In this document: piece after piece, positions 1 through 6,921 of the stretch
How the letters are laid out: each line of letters starts with the position of its first letter
Position numbering within the stretch: the stretch's first letter is position 1
From: an uncultured Collinsella sp.
Lineage (GTDB): Bacteria > Actinomycetota > Coriobacteriia > Coriobacteriales > Coriobacteriaceae
Assembly (NCBI GenBank): GCA_900541065.1
Contig: UQIE01000017.1
Coordinates: 1 to 48,265 of the forward strand
DNA length: 48,265 nt
Reading direction: 5' to 3'
Notes under the pieces: generated by a model
Database searches by the model: none
Told to the model about the DNA's origin: nothing
Seen by the model: the letters and a program-made list of their open reading frames with translations, nothing else
Position numbers and translations under genes: made by a program

Positions 1-49
1 CCGTTGCCGCGCCCCGCAGTGCCCGCTTCCCCCGAGAACAATTATCAGT

Positions 50-126
50 GCAGGTAGAAAGCTTGCCGATTTTCGAAAAAGCCGGCTATGGTTGACCCCT
101 GCGGCCTAAACGTAGTAGATGGGCCC
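50..126 (+). repeat. Dispersed intergenic repeat, family A, single copy
   Basis: This 77-bp stretch recurs in reverse complement at 26433-26509, with the same length and about 63 of 77 positions identical by eye. Shared blocks are GCAGGTAGA, GCTTGCCGATTTTCG and AAACGTAGTAGAT followed by GGCCC. The flank after 126 (CTTTCTGTGGTG, then AAGCCG) also resembles the flank of the 26.5-kb copy, so the repeat unit may run further right. No reading frame is shared. Bases 1-49 hold nothing recognisable. Confidence 0.75.
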
Positions 127-155
127 TTTCTGTGGTGCGGCACCAAGCCGGTCAT

Positions 156-237
156 TTTGGGATGGGACTATTTTGACTACTCATTGGCTGCTCTGGCAAT
201 CGGGCTGCAAAAGTAGTCAAAAAAGCTCCGTCCCAAA
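156..237. repeat. Imperfect inverted repeat upstream of ffs
   Basis: The arms at 156-181 and 212-237 are 26 nt each and match at 22 positions, around a 30-nt loop. The perfect inner part of the stem is TTTTGACTACT / AGTAGTCAAAA. It lies between the family A repeat and the ffs promoter, so it may end upstream transcription or be the outer part of the same mobile repeat. No coding potential was seen. Confidence 0.65.
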
Positions 238-246
238 TTAGCTACC

Positions 247-275
247 TTGCTCTGGCGGGCGGGAGCAGGTAAGAT
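247..275 (+). promoter_or_regulatory. Probable promoter of ffs
   Basis: TTGCTC at 247-252 and TAAGAT at 270-275 are separated by 17 bp. The predicted transcription start falls a few bases before the closing stem of the SRP RNA, which is what a strong dedicated promoter for a short structural RNA should look like. Confidence 0.6.
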
Positions 276-287
276 ATACCGAGCGCC

Positions 288-393
288 TAGCGCGTTCGAT
301 GGGTTCGGATGACGACATGTTCCGAATCTGGTCAGGTCCGGAAGGAAGCAGCCATAAGGAGCCTCTGTCGGGCATCCGAATCCATCGAGCGCA
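288..393 (+). ncRNA. ffs: Signal recognition particle RNA, small bacterial type
   Basis: This is the RNA scaffold of the signal recognition particle, which binds Ffh and directs ribosomes making membrane proteins to the translocon. The universally conserved domain IV core GTCAGGTCCGGAAGGAAGCA is at 331-350, followed by the matching strand of the asymmetric loop. The ends close as a long helix: 292-310 pairs with 373-392, with GC pairs and a few GU wobbles. The size of about 100 nt is that of the 4.5S-like class without an Alu domain. The exact 5' and 3' ends are estimates from the helix. In many Gram-positive genomes dnaX is close by; here the RNA is instead followed by a large inverted repeat. 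Confidence 0.95.
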
Positions 394-419
394 CGGGCGC
401 TATTTTGGTGCCGCGACAT

Positions 420-514
420 GGCCCGGCCGGCGGCGAGGTGTTTGGTGTCTCGCTGGTCCTCGGCTTCGCCTGCGGGATCGCTCGACTACCAAACACCTCG
501 CCGCCGGCCGGGCC
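420..514. repeat. 27-bp perfect inverted repeat downstream of ffs
   Basis: The arms at 420-446 and 488-514 are exact reverse complements (GGCCCGGCCGGCGGCGAGG at the outer end, GTGTTTGGT at the inner end) around a 41-nt spacer. No T-tract follows the right arm, so it is not a classical intrinsic terminator, although it could stop or protect the ffs transcript. Perfect arms this long imply recent origin or active maintenance. It shares no obvious sequence with the other palindromes in the window. Confidence 0.85.
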
Positions 515-656
515 CCGTCGTCCAAAAATCACCCGTAAAGGCGCGTTTATCTAATTTAATCTATCCCTTAAGGAATGCTGCTCGTTGGCGTTGTCTGGGC
601 ATTGATGGCTACGTGCTTCAAGAGGCGGCGGTGCTGTTGTTTGAATTTTTGCAGTT
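515..656. other. Intergenic, nothing recognised
   Basis: This stretch between the inverted repeat and the terminator at 657 is AT-richer in part (around 545-575). I see no start with a ribosome site, no RNA fold and no repeat of other parts of the window. Confidence 0.5.
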
Positions 657-697
657 AAAGAGGTCCGTTTCCCTAGGTGGGGAAACGGACCTCTTTT
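657..697. terminator. Bidirectional intrinsic terminator
   Basis: A 17-bp arm, AAAGAGGTCCGTTTCCC, pairs with its complement across a short TAGGTG loop. The left arm begins with A residues and the right arm runs into T5, so it can stop transcription in both directions. It serves the surface-protein gene, which ends at 742 on the minus strand. Confidence 0.85.
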
Positions 698-741
698 TGT
701 CTCTGGGCTTGTGGATTGGCGAAGACAATAACCGCTGGCAG

Positions 742-1755
742 CTATTTTGAGTTCTTGATGCGGCGTGTGGCTGTGGCGGTTATTCCGAGTCCCATGGCGG
801 CGATTCCTGCGAGTGCTATTGCGCTCGGCGCTGCATCGCCCGTGTTCGCGAGCTTGCCGGCGGTCGTATCTGCTTGCTTGCCGCTGCTCGAGTTCGCCTG
901 CTTGGTGGAGCTTGGTAGGGTGTCTTTGCCGGTCGAGGGTGAGCTGGCGGGCTGTGTCGTCTCGGCCGGTTGCGTCGAGCCGGAGGGAGGCGTTGTCTCG
1001 GTCGGTTTCGTTATCTCGGGCGAGGTGGCCTTGTCTGCCGCGGCCTTTGCCTCTTCGTATGCCTTGCAGGCGTCGTCATAGGCCGCTTGCGCCTTTTCCA
1101 AATCGCCGAGGAGCGCATTTCGCTTGGCTATGTCCTCGTCGATGTGGGCTTTAGCTTCCTTTGCCTCACTTTCGAAATACTGAACCTGTTTTTCCTGGCT
1201 TTCGAGCCGGCGTTGATAGCGGTGAAGATCATCTTCACAAGATTCTTCTCGCCTTTCTGCCGTCATGATCTCCATGCGCAACTGCTTAATATGCTCCTTA
1301 ATAGCTGTGCTGGGCTCCTCGCCGCCGAGTGCTTCAAGTGCCTTATCTAATTCTGCCTGAAGGCCGCTTGTCCGGTTGTGGGCCTCATCGTATTTGGCTT
1401 GGGCTGCATCGACGTTCGCTTGCATGGCGGGAAGGGGTTCCCTCCGTTTGGCGGCTTCCGCCACCACCATGTCGTAGAGTTCTTGAAATGCGGCAATGTC
1501 ATCATCGATTTCCGCAATTTTCTCGGGACTTGCGGCGTCTTTTGCGGCCTCGAGGTTTTTGAGCGCTTCCTGCATGGCTGCATACGCTTTTTCTTTTGCG
1601 GCGGCCGCGTCTTCCGTCTGCAAGGCAACTGCACCGGTGGGGGCGCTGGTTTCTGCCGCGATCGCCGTTACGGGGGCGATTCCCGCGACAAGTGCCGCGG
1701 AAAGGGCGATGCCCACAGTTGCTCGTCTTGCTCTTCTTGCGAGAATGTCGTTCAT
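742..1755 (-). CDS. Secreted coiled-coil surface protein with LANTG sorting signal
   Basis: The 337-residue product has an N-terminal signal peptide (basic MNDILARRARRA, hydrophobic core to about residue 30, AxA-like cleavage before ETS). Residues about 45-230 are rich in Ala, Glu and Lys with few Gly or Pro and read as a long coiled coil. Residues about 235-300 are a Thr/Ser/Pro/Lys-rich wall-spanning stretch. The end has LANTG at 302-306, a hydrophobic segment and a basic tail (RRIKNSK), which is the layout of a sortase substrate with Ala instead of Pro at the second position. It should be attached to the cell wall and reach outward. No sortase gene is nearby and the ligand is unknown. The start follows a GAGGTG ribosome site. 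Confidence 0.8.
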   Translation of the reverse strand: MNDILARRARRATVGIALSAALVAGIAPVTAIAAETSAPTGAVALQTEDAAAAKEKAYAAMQEALKNLEAAKDAASPEKIAEIDDDIAAFQELYDMVVAEAAKRREPLPAMQANVDAAQAKYDEAHNRTSGLQAELDKALEALGGEEPSTAIKEHIKQLRMEIMTAERREESCEDDLHRYQRRLESQEKQVQYFESEAKEAKAHIDEDIAKRNALLGDLEKAQAAYDDACKAYEEAKAAADKATSPEITKPTETTPPSGSTQPAETTQPASSPSTGKDTLPSSTKQANSSSGKQADTTAGKLANTGDAAPSAIALAGIAAMGLGITATATRRIKNSK

Positions 1756-1965
1756 CTCGGCACCTCATTTCAAGGGTCGGCGACTAACTTGGTAGCACTA
1801 ATGTAAGTATATCAGGCTAGTTGACCCGACACTGGCTGGGTGTGCGCGTATACCCCCCTGAAAACTGAATCCCGTTAGAAATGACGAGTTGCTTACGCTT
1901 CTTTTGGGGTGGCGGTACTATCATGGTTCGAATTGAATGTGGATGATGATAGGGAGCGCCTATAC

Positions 1966-3822
1966 ATGATTGAGCTGCTCAGGCGTTTTGGTGGTAAGTT
2001 TCGCCGATATATGGTGATCGGCCCTGCGTGCAAGCTAATCGAAGTGATCTTTGACCTGCTGACGCCGCTGGTGATTGCCCAGATGATCGATAAGGGCATT
2101 GGGGCGCACGACGTGAACGCCGTTATCCACTACGGTATGCTGCTTGCCGCCATGGCTGTGATCGGCATCTCGTTTACGCTCGTCTGCCAAAAGATGGCGG
2201 CGCTCACCTCGCAGGGCATGGGTACCGATATCCGCGGCGCGCTCTACGAGCACATCAACAAGCTGAGCTATGCCGAGCTCGACCGCTTTGGCACGCCGTC
2301 GCTCATCACGCGTATCACCAATGACGTCAACCAGGTGCAGCTCGCTGTGGCGCTGGGCGTGCGCATGCTCATCCGCTGGCCCTTCCTGGCGGTTGGCTCC
2401 ATGGTCGCGGCCCTTGCCATCGACCTTAAGCTCGGCATTATCTTTTTGATTTGCACGCCCGCCATCGGCCTGGTGTTTTGGTTTGTCATGGCGCGCTGTA
2501 TTCCGTACTACAAGCAGCTGCAGGGAAAGCTCGACCGCATCGCGCTAATCTGCCGCGAAGGCCTTTCGGGCGCTCGCGTGGTTCGCGCCTTCGTGCGCGA
2601 GAACCACGAGCGCGAGCGTTTTGCCCAAGCTGCCGATGATCAGGCCAATACTGCCATCGCGGTGGGCAAGCTCTCGTCGATTCTCAACCCCGTCACGTTT
2701 TTGGTGATGAACCTGGGCGTGTGCGCCATCCTGTGGGTGGGCGGCATCCAGGTCAACGTGGGCGAGCTCACGCAGGGCCAGGTCATGGCGTTCGTCAACT
2801 ACATGACGCAGACCCTCACCTCCATCGTCTACGTGGCCAACCTGGTCGTTGTTTTTACCAAGGCGAGCGCCAGCGCGTCGCGTATCAACGAGGTGCTCAA
2901 TTGCGTGCCGAGCATCGCTGACGAGGGCAACGAGCCGGTCGCGCTGCCCCAGCCGAGCGAACTGGCGGGTGGCGCTGCTCCAGTCCCTGCGCTGAGCTTT
3001 GACCATGCGAGCTTTTCGTTTGGCGCGGGCGCGGCAAATGCCGTGAGCGATGTGACCCTGGAACTGCCGGTGGGCAAAACGCTCGGTATTATCGGCGGCA
3101 CGGGCAGCGGCAAGTCCACGCTCGTCTCGCTTATCTCGCGCCTGTACGACGCGAGCATCGGCAGCGTGAGCGTAATGGGTGCCGACGTGCGCGCCTGGCC
3201 GCTCGATCAGCTGCGCCGTGTGGTCGCGACTGTTCCGCAGCGCGCGTCGCTCGTGAGCGGCACGATTCGCAGCAACCTAACCTGGCGCGACGATGCGGCA
3301 ACCGACGATGAGCTTTGGGCGGCGCTCGATATGGCGCAGGCGAGCGAGTTCGTGCGCAAAAAACCTCAGGGTCTGGACGCGCCGGTCGAGGCGGGTGGCA
3401 AGAACTTTAGCGGTGGCCAGCGCCAGCGCCTGACCATCGCACGTGCTCTGGTGGGCTCTCCGCAGGTCCTAATCATGGATGACTCTGCCTCGGCGCTCGA
3501 CTTTAAGACCGATGCGGCGCTTCGTCATGCCATTCGCGAGCGCAGCGTGCGCGGTGCCGCCGAGGGCGGTCTGCCGCTGACTACGGTCATTGTGAGCCAG
3601 CGCGTCTCGACCGTGCGCGACGCCGACATGATCTGCGTGCTCAATCACGGCTCGGTCGCGGGCCTGGGCACGCACGATGAGCTGTACGCGGCCTGTCAGC
3701 TCTATCGCGAGATTTGCCAGTCGCAGCTGCGCCGCGAGGAGCTCGAGGGCCAGCAGGGGAGTACGACGCCCGCGTCCACCCCGATCGCCTCCGCATCCGT
3801 CTGCGCAAAGGAGGGCTGCTAA
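1966..3822 (+). CDS. ABC exporter half-transporter, degenerate-site subunit
   Basis: This 618-residue protein has six predicted membrane segments (about residues 15-300) followed by an ATPase domain: Walker A GGTGSGKST at 377-385, Q-loop Gln425, signature FSGGQ at 481-485, Walker B VLIMDD at 501-506. Two catalytic positions are changed: the Walker B glutamate is Asp506, and the H-loop histidine is Gln545 (VSQR). That pattern marks the degenerate subunit of heterodimeric exporters such as BmrCD or TM287/288. The partner follows with no spacing. ATG 1966 is preferred because AGGGAG lies 9 bases upstream; an in-frame GTG at 1909 has no good ribosome site. Substrates of this family are drugs, lipids or peptides and cannot be told from sequence. 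Confidence 0.9.
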   Translation: MIELLRRFGGKFRRYMVIGPACKLIEVIFDLLTPLVIAQMIDKGIGAHDVNAVIHYGMLLAAMAVIGISFTLVCQKMAALTSQGMGTDIRGALYEHINKLSYAELDRFGTPSLITRITNDVNQVQLAVALGVRMLIRWPFLAVGSMVAALAIDLKLGIIFLICTPAIGLVFWFVMARCIPYYKQLQGKLDRIALICREGLSGARVVRAFVRENHERERFAQAADDQANTAIAVGKLSSILNPVTFLVMNLGVCAILWVGGIQVNVGELTQGQVMAFVNYMTQTLTSIVYVANLVVVFTKASASASRINEVLNCVPSIADEGNEPVALPQPSELAGGAAPVPALSFDHASFSFGAGAANAVSDVTLELPVGKTLGIIGGTGSGKSTLVSLISRLYDASIGSVSVMGADVRAWPLDQLRRVVATVPQRASLVSGTIRSNLTWRDDAATDDELWAALDMAQASEFVRKKPQGLDAPVEAGGKNFSGGQRQRLTIARALVGSPQVLIMDDSASALDFKTDAALRHAIRERSVRGAAEGGLPLTTVIVSQRVSTVRDADMICVLNHGSVAGLGTHDELYAACQLYREICQSQLRREELEGQQGSTTPASTPIASASVCAKEGC

Positions 3823-5682
3823 ATGAATCCGTACACTTCCTCCGGTTCGGTCGCCACGATGACGGCCAACGTGTCCGGTAACGATAGCCTCAACGACCTG
3901 GGCGACGGTCCGCGCCAGCCCGGCGACCCCGAGCGCTATCCCGTGGGTGCGGTGACTCGCCGTCTGATGGGCTACGTTCGTCCGCATCGCATTTCGTTTG
4001 TTGCGTCGTTTGTGAGTGCCGCCATCTCCGTGATTCTGCAGCTCTACACGCCTATCCTTATCGGCGAGGGCATCGACCTGATCGTCGCCGCCGGGCAGGT
4101 GGACTTCGACGCGCTGCTGCCGCTCGTTACCAAACTCGCGCTCGTCGTGGTAGGTGCCGCGGCCTTCCGGTGGCTGCAGGGCTACTGCGTCAACCGCCTG
4201 TCCTACGAAACGGTGCGCGACATGCGCGTGGAGGCGAGCGATAAGCTCAGCCGCATGCCGCTCAGCTTTATCGACAGCCATGCCCACGGCGACCTCATGA
4301 GCCGCGTGGTCAACGACGTCGACCAGGTGGGCGACGGTCTGCTGCAGGGCTTCACGCAGCTCTTCACCGGTGTTATTACCATCGTGGGCACGCTCGCGTT
4401 TATGCTTTCCATCAACCTGACCATGACGCTCGTGGTGGTACTCGTCACGCCGCTTTCCATTTTTGCAGCCGGTGCTATCGCCAAGCTCTCCAACAAAAGC
4501 TTTACGGCACAGCAGCGTATTCAAGGGCAGCTCGGTGGCCATATCGAGGAGTATGTGGGCGAGCAAAAACTGGTGGATGCGTTTGCCTACGGCCCGAACG
4601 CCCAAGCGCGCTTCGACGCCCTCAACGCCGAGCTCTATACGGCAGGTGAACGCGCACAGTTTATGGGCTCGCTTTCCAACCCCGGTACGCGCTTTATCAA
4701 CAACATCATCTATGCCGTGGTCGCCGTGATTGGCTGCGTGGGCGTGATCACGGGCGTGCCCGCTGCGCTCACGGTGGGCGGCGTGCAGGTTTTCCTGTCC
4801 TATGCCAACCAGTACACCAAGCCGTTCAACGAGGTCACCAACGTCATTACGCAGATCCAGACGGCGTATGCCTCGGCGCGCCGCATGTTTGCGCTGCTCG
4901 ATGCGCGCGAGCAGGAGCCCGATGCGGCGGATGCCGTGGAACTTGCCGCCCCGCAGGGTGAGGTGACCTTTGAGCATGTGGACTTTAGCTACGTGCCCGA
5001 CCGCAAGCTGCTGCAGGATATCTGCATCGAGGCCAAGCCCGGCATGCGCTTTGCCCTCGTTGGCCCTACGGGCTGCGGCAAGACGACGCTCATCAATTTG
5101 CTACTGCGTTTTTACGATATCGATGCCGGTCGCATTGCGGTCGATGGCCGTTCCTCGCGTGACTACACGCGCGCAAGCCTGCGCCGCGCCTTTGGCATGG
5201 TGCTGCAGGATACGTGGCTGTTCGAGGGCACGGTGGCGGAAAATATCGCCTATGGTTGTCCCGATGCCACGCGCGAACAGGTTGTCGAGGCGGCCAAGCG
5301 CGCGCACGCGCACAAGTTTATCGTGCAGCTGCCAGGCGGCTACGATACAGTGATCGGCGAGGACGGCGGCACGTTTAGCCAGGGTCAAAAACAGCTGCTG
5401 TGCATCGCGCGTGTCATGCTCACCGACCCGGCGATTCTGCTGCTGGACGAGGCGACCTCGAGCATCGATACCCGCACCGAGCTGCAGGTTCAGGCGGCAT
5501 TCGACGAGCTTATGGCTGGCCGTACGAGCTTTGTGGTGGCGCATCGCCTGAGCACGATTCGCAACGCCGACTGCATCCTGGTGATGCGCGACGGCCAGAT
5601 TATCGAGCGCGGCACGCACGACGAGCTGCTAGCGACAGGCGGCTTCTACGCCGAACTCTACCGCAGCCAATTCGCCCAGTAA
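3823..5682 (+). CDS. ABC exporter half-transporter, consensus-site subunit
   Basis: This 619-residue partner starts on the base after the preceding stop codon, and its AAGGAGGG ribosome site lies inside the upstream gene, so translation is coupled. It has a hydrophilic N-terminus of about 45 residues, six membrane segments, then Walker A GPTGCGKTT (414-422), signature FSQGQ (518-522, altered from LSGGQ), Walker B LLLDE with catalytic Glu543, and H-loop His574. The altered signature here completes the degenerate ATP site of the partner, while the intact Walker B and histidine pair with the partner's intact signature. Together they form one consensus and one degenerate ATP site, as in known heterodimeric multidrug exporters. 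No regulator gene is adjacent. Confidence 0.92.
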   Translation: MNPYTSSGSVATMTANVSGNDSLNDLGDGPRQPGDPERYPVGAVTRRLMGYVRPHRISFVASFVSAAISVILQLYTPILIGEGIDLIVAAGQVDFDALLPLVTKLALVVVGAAAFRWLQGYCVNRLSYETVRDMRVEASDKLSRMPLSFIDSHAHGDLMSRVVNDVDQVGDGLLQGFTQLFTGVITIVGTLAFMLSINLTMTLVVVLVTPLSIFAAGAIAKLSNKSFTAQQRIQGQLGGHIEEYVGEQKLVDAFAYGPNAQARFDALNAELYTAGERAQFMGSLSNPGTRFINNIIYAVVAVIGCVGVITGVPAALTVGGVQVFLSYANQYTKPFNEVTNVITQIQTAYASARRMFALLDAREQEPDAADAVELAAPQGEVTFEHVDFSYVPDRKLLQDICIEAKPGMRFALVGPTGCGKTTLINLLLRFYDIDAGRIAVDGRSSRDYTRASLRRAFGMVLQDTWLFEGTVAENIAYGCPDATREQVVEAAKRAHAHKFIVQLPGGYDTVIGEDGGTFSQGQKQLLCIARVMLTDPAILLLDEATSSIDTRTELQVQAAFDELMAGRTSFVVAHRLSTIRNADCILVMRDGQIIERGTHDELLATGGFYAELYRSQFAQ

Positions 5683-5737
5683 GCAAGCCCGTGGGGCAAA
5701 TTAATCAATCGACAGACGGTGGTTTACATCTGTCACG

Positions 5738-5747
5738 TTAGTACTAA
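5738..5747. promoter_or_regulatory. Perfect 10-bp palindrome TTAGTACTAA before the flavodoxin gene
   Basis: TTAGTACTAA lies 62 bp upstream of the flavodoxin start, just after a small hairpin (GACAGA / TCTGTC, 5711-5733) that follows the ABC genes. Its place in a promoter region suggests an operator, but no cognate regulator is identifiable. A looser version, TAGCACTAA, occurs at 1792-1800 in the divergent region of the surface-protein and ABC genes. Confidence 0.35.
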
Positions 5748-5809
5748 GATATTCATCTAATAAATTGCATTAGTGGCTTTAGTTTTGGGGGAAACGAGGC
5801 AGCGTGACT

Positions 5810-6361
5810 ATGACGTGCTCTTTGGTGGTTAACAGCAAGAGCGGTAATACCAGGATGGTTTCGGGCGCGATCAAGCGCGCTCTGCAGGCTGCGGGTGTTG
5901 AGTTTGTCCATGCCGCGGCGTTGAGCGATGATGCGGATGCAGATCAGGTCGCGCTCGAGGCGCAGGGCGCCTGCACGGCCGACACGGTGCTCGTCGGTTT
6001 TTGGTGCGACAAGGGCGCGTGCACGCCTTCGGTCGCGGCGTTGCTCTCCGCCTTGCACGGCAAGCGCGTCTTCCTGTTTGGCACCTGCGGTTTTGGCGCC
6101 GACCAGAGCTATTACCAGCAGATTATTGATCGCGTGACTTCCAATTTGGCTGGGGATGCCGAGCTTGCGGGCTGGGCGATGTGCCAGGGCAAGATGGGCC
6201 CCGCGGTCAAGCAGCGCTACGAGGCCATGCTCGAGCAAGATCCCGACAACGCTCGCTATAAGATGCTGCTCGACAACTGGGTTGCCGCGAAGGACCATCC
6301 CACCAAGGAAGACCTGGACAACATGGCCGCAGCCGCCAAGAAGGCCGTTTTGGGCGAGTAG
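5810..6361 (+). CDS. Flavodoxin-family protein, BilS-like
   Basis: This small cytoplasmic protein of 183 residues has a flavodoxin fold. The N-terminal strand and loop LVVNSKSGNTRMV is an FMN-phosphate-binding loop of the S/T-x-T-G-N-T class. The middle block GFWCDKGACTP, then GKRVFLFGTCGFG, resembles the Flavodoxin_3 / BilS family, whose best-known member works with the bilirubin reductase BilR. No BilR-like flavin reductase lies in this window, so the partner is elsewhere or the role differs. ATG 5810 is preferred over GTG 5804 because GAGG (5796-5799) is then 10 bases upstream. It is followed by an intrinsic terminator, so the gene is probably monocistronic. Confidence 0.75.
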   Translation: MTCSLVVNSKSGNTRMVSGAIKRALQAAGVEFVHAAALSDDADADQVALEAQGACTADTVLVGFWCDKGACTPSVAALLSALHGKRVFLFGTCGFGADQSYYQQIIDRVTSNLAGDAELAGWAMCQGKMGPAVKQRYEAMLEQDPDNARYKMLLDNWVAAKDHPTKEDLDNMAAAAKKAVLGE

Positions 6362-6402
6362 ACCGTCGCTCGCGGTGCCGCGCGTTCAATCGTACAAACG
6401 TG

Positions 6403-6431
6403 AAAGCCTCGAGATTCTCGAGGCTTTTTTC
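6403..6431 (+). terminator. Intrinsic terminator of the flavodoxin gene
   Basis: AAAGCCTCGAG and CTCGAGGCTTTTTT form an 11-bp stem with a tiny ATT-type loop and a run of six T. It sits 41 bases after the stop codon. Confidence 0.9.
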
Positions 6432-6439
6432 TTGACACT

Positions 6440-6563
6440 TGTGGACGCAACCGTGGCAAGCGTTTGGGGTGACATTTTCCATCACCTCGATGACGAGGCC
6501 GTTCTGGACAACACGCTCGCATACGTTCGCTGGATGTATTCAGAGTGGGAAGGGCTTTCCTGA
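6440..6563 (+). pseudogene. Possible remnant of a coding sequence
   Basis: The frame GTG 6440 to TGA 6563 reads as 40 residues (VDATVASVWGDIFHH, then a Asp/Glu/Leu-rich part ending YSEWEGLS) with codon choices like those of the neighbouring genes. There is no ribosome site before it, and it starts directly after the terminator T-run. It may be the tail of a gene whose 5' part has been lost. I do not recognise the family. It could also be chance. Confidence 0.25.
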
Positions 6564-6575
6564 TGGATGGGGTTT

Positions 6576-6685
6576 CGGAAAGTGCGTCCCAGAATTTGCC
6601 TTTGGAATGGGATGGAGTTTCCCAACGGGGCCGTAAGCGGAAACTGCATCCCGCTCCGGACGTGAATTCTGGGACACGGTTTCCG
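6576..6685. repeat. Nested long imperfect palindrome
   Basis: The outer arms 6576-6596 and 6665-6685 match at 18 of 21 positions (core GTCCCAGAATT / AATTCTGGGAC). The inner arms 6604-6622 and 6639-6657 match at 16 of 19 (core GGGAT / AGTTTCC). The whole 110 bp can fold into one bulged hairpin. No gene or T-tract is attached. Confidence 0.75.
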
Positions 6686-6693
6686 GATGCAAA

Positions 6694-6714
6694 AAGGCCA
6701 CATGACGTGGCCTT
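6694..6714 (-). terminator. Intrinsic terminator reading leftward
   Basis: AAGGCCAC / GTGGCCTT forms an 8-bp stem. Read on the minus strand it is followed by TTTTT (the A-run at 6691-6695), so it would stop leftward transcription coming out of the LTA-synthase-like gene. Confidence 0.65.
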
Positions 6715-6770
6715 CAACTTATATATGTTCAGCAGATGTCCCCATGACAAGCCGCGCTTCAACACCGAGG

Positions 6771-6903
6771 CGTCTGCCCGGTCGGCGCGGAATGTAAGGT
6801 TCATCGCGAGTTCCGCACGAGCCGGAGAGCACTTAATGTGCTCTCCGTGCGAGCAGGACTGCCCGAGCAGGGAATCTTACATTCCGCGCCGACCGGGCAG
6901 ACG
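6771..6903. repeat. 28-bp perfect inverted repeat with internal hairpin
   Basis: The arms 6771-6798 and 6876-6903 are exact complements, starting CGTCTGCCCGGTCGG and ending GGAATGTAAG. Inside, CGCAC and GGAGAGCAC (6814-6832) pair with GTGCTCTCC and GTGCG (6838-6851). The result is a two-tier cruciform-like structure of 133 bp ending 19 bp from the stop codon of the next gene on the minus strand. No T-run follows either arm. It shares no sequence with other repeats here. Confidence 0.9.
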
Positions 6904-6921
6904 AACCGGGATACAGGCCCG

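Noticed and set aside
1909..1965. Upstream GTG start for the first ABC subunit
   Set aside because: It has no ribosome site, whereas ATG 1966 has AGGGAG at good distance and gives a normal N-terminus.
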